Source: Lachnospiraceae bacterium (lineage in GTDB: Bacteria > Bacillota > Clostridia > Lachnospirales > Lachnospiraceae). Taken from it: a DNA stretch of 5,631 nucleotides. The stretch's first letter is position 1. Every line of letters begins with the position of its first letter. The stretch covers positions 1 to 5,631 of the forward strand of contig CAAEWE010000048.1 of NCBI GenBank assembly GCA_900759665.1, read 5' to 3'. This document shows positions 5,631 through 5,631 of the stretch, piece after piece. The notes below the pieces were generated by a model. That model was not told where the DNA came from, did no database searches, and saw only the letters and a program-made list of their open reading frames with translations. The position numbers and the translations under genes were made by a program.

Positions 5631-5631
5631 C

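Noticed and set aside
1..5631. CRISPR array, tRNA, rRNA, transposase or integrase genes
   Set aside because: No short regularly spaced direct repeats, cloverleaf, rRNA-like stretch, or transposase or recombinase motif was found on either strand.

Overview
The window looks like a piece of a gut Lachnospiraceae-type (Clostridia, Firmicutes) genome. The reasons are a two-subunit iron-sulfur L-serine dehydratase of the clostridial kind, a large secreted surface protein built from modules common in that family (EF-hand-like loop, Cys-ladder LRR, C-x-H...C-x-x-C repeats, Pro/Thr/Ser linker, BspA-type LRR), and Gram-positive style promoters and Shine-Dalgarno sites. No rRNA or marker gene is present, so the assignment is an inference and no species can be named.

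All three convincing genes lie on the minus strand. Reading right to left: 5290-5631 has no convincing gene. It holds one copy of a ~93 bp repeat at the edge, a weak promoter candidate and a strong hairpin followed by a T-run. Next come sdaAB (5289-4633) and sdaAA (4608-3757), 24 bases apart, which form one operon for an enzyme that deaminates L-serine to pyruvate and ammonia. An AT-rich inverted repeat follows the sdaAA stop. Then a near-consensus sigma-A type promoter (TTGACT-17-TATATT), an operator-like palindrome at the predicted start of transcription and three phased GTGCAT motifs lead into a 1119-residue secreted protein (3556-197). Its last 196 downstream bases contain the second, inverted copy of the ~93 bp repeat, and I see no clear terminator there.

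The serine dehydratase genes and the surface protein appear to be separate transcription units, and nothing in the sequence links their functions. The two end repeats point outward, share a perfect 44 bp block, and run to the window edges. The simplest reading is a dispersed multi-copy repeat at which the window (possibly a whole contig) was cut; a repeat-bounded, invertible or mobile 5.6 kb segment is possible but unproven. I see no transposase, recombinase, CRISPR array, tRNA or rRNA, and no clear evidence of a new multi-gene system. The items most worth a second look are the end repeats, the hairpin in the sdaAB leader, the control region of the surface-protein gene, and the duplicated putative metal-binding module in that protein.
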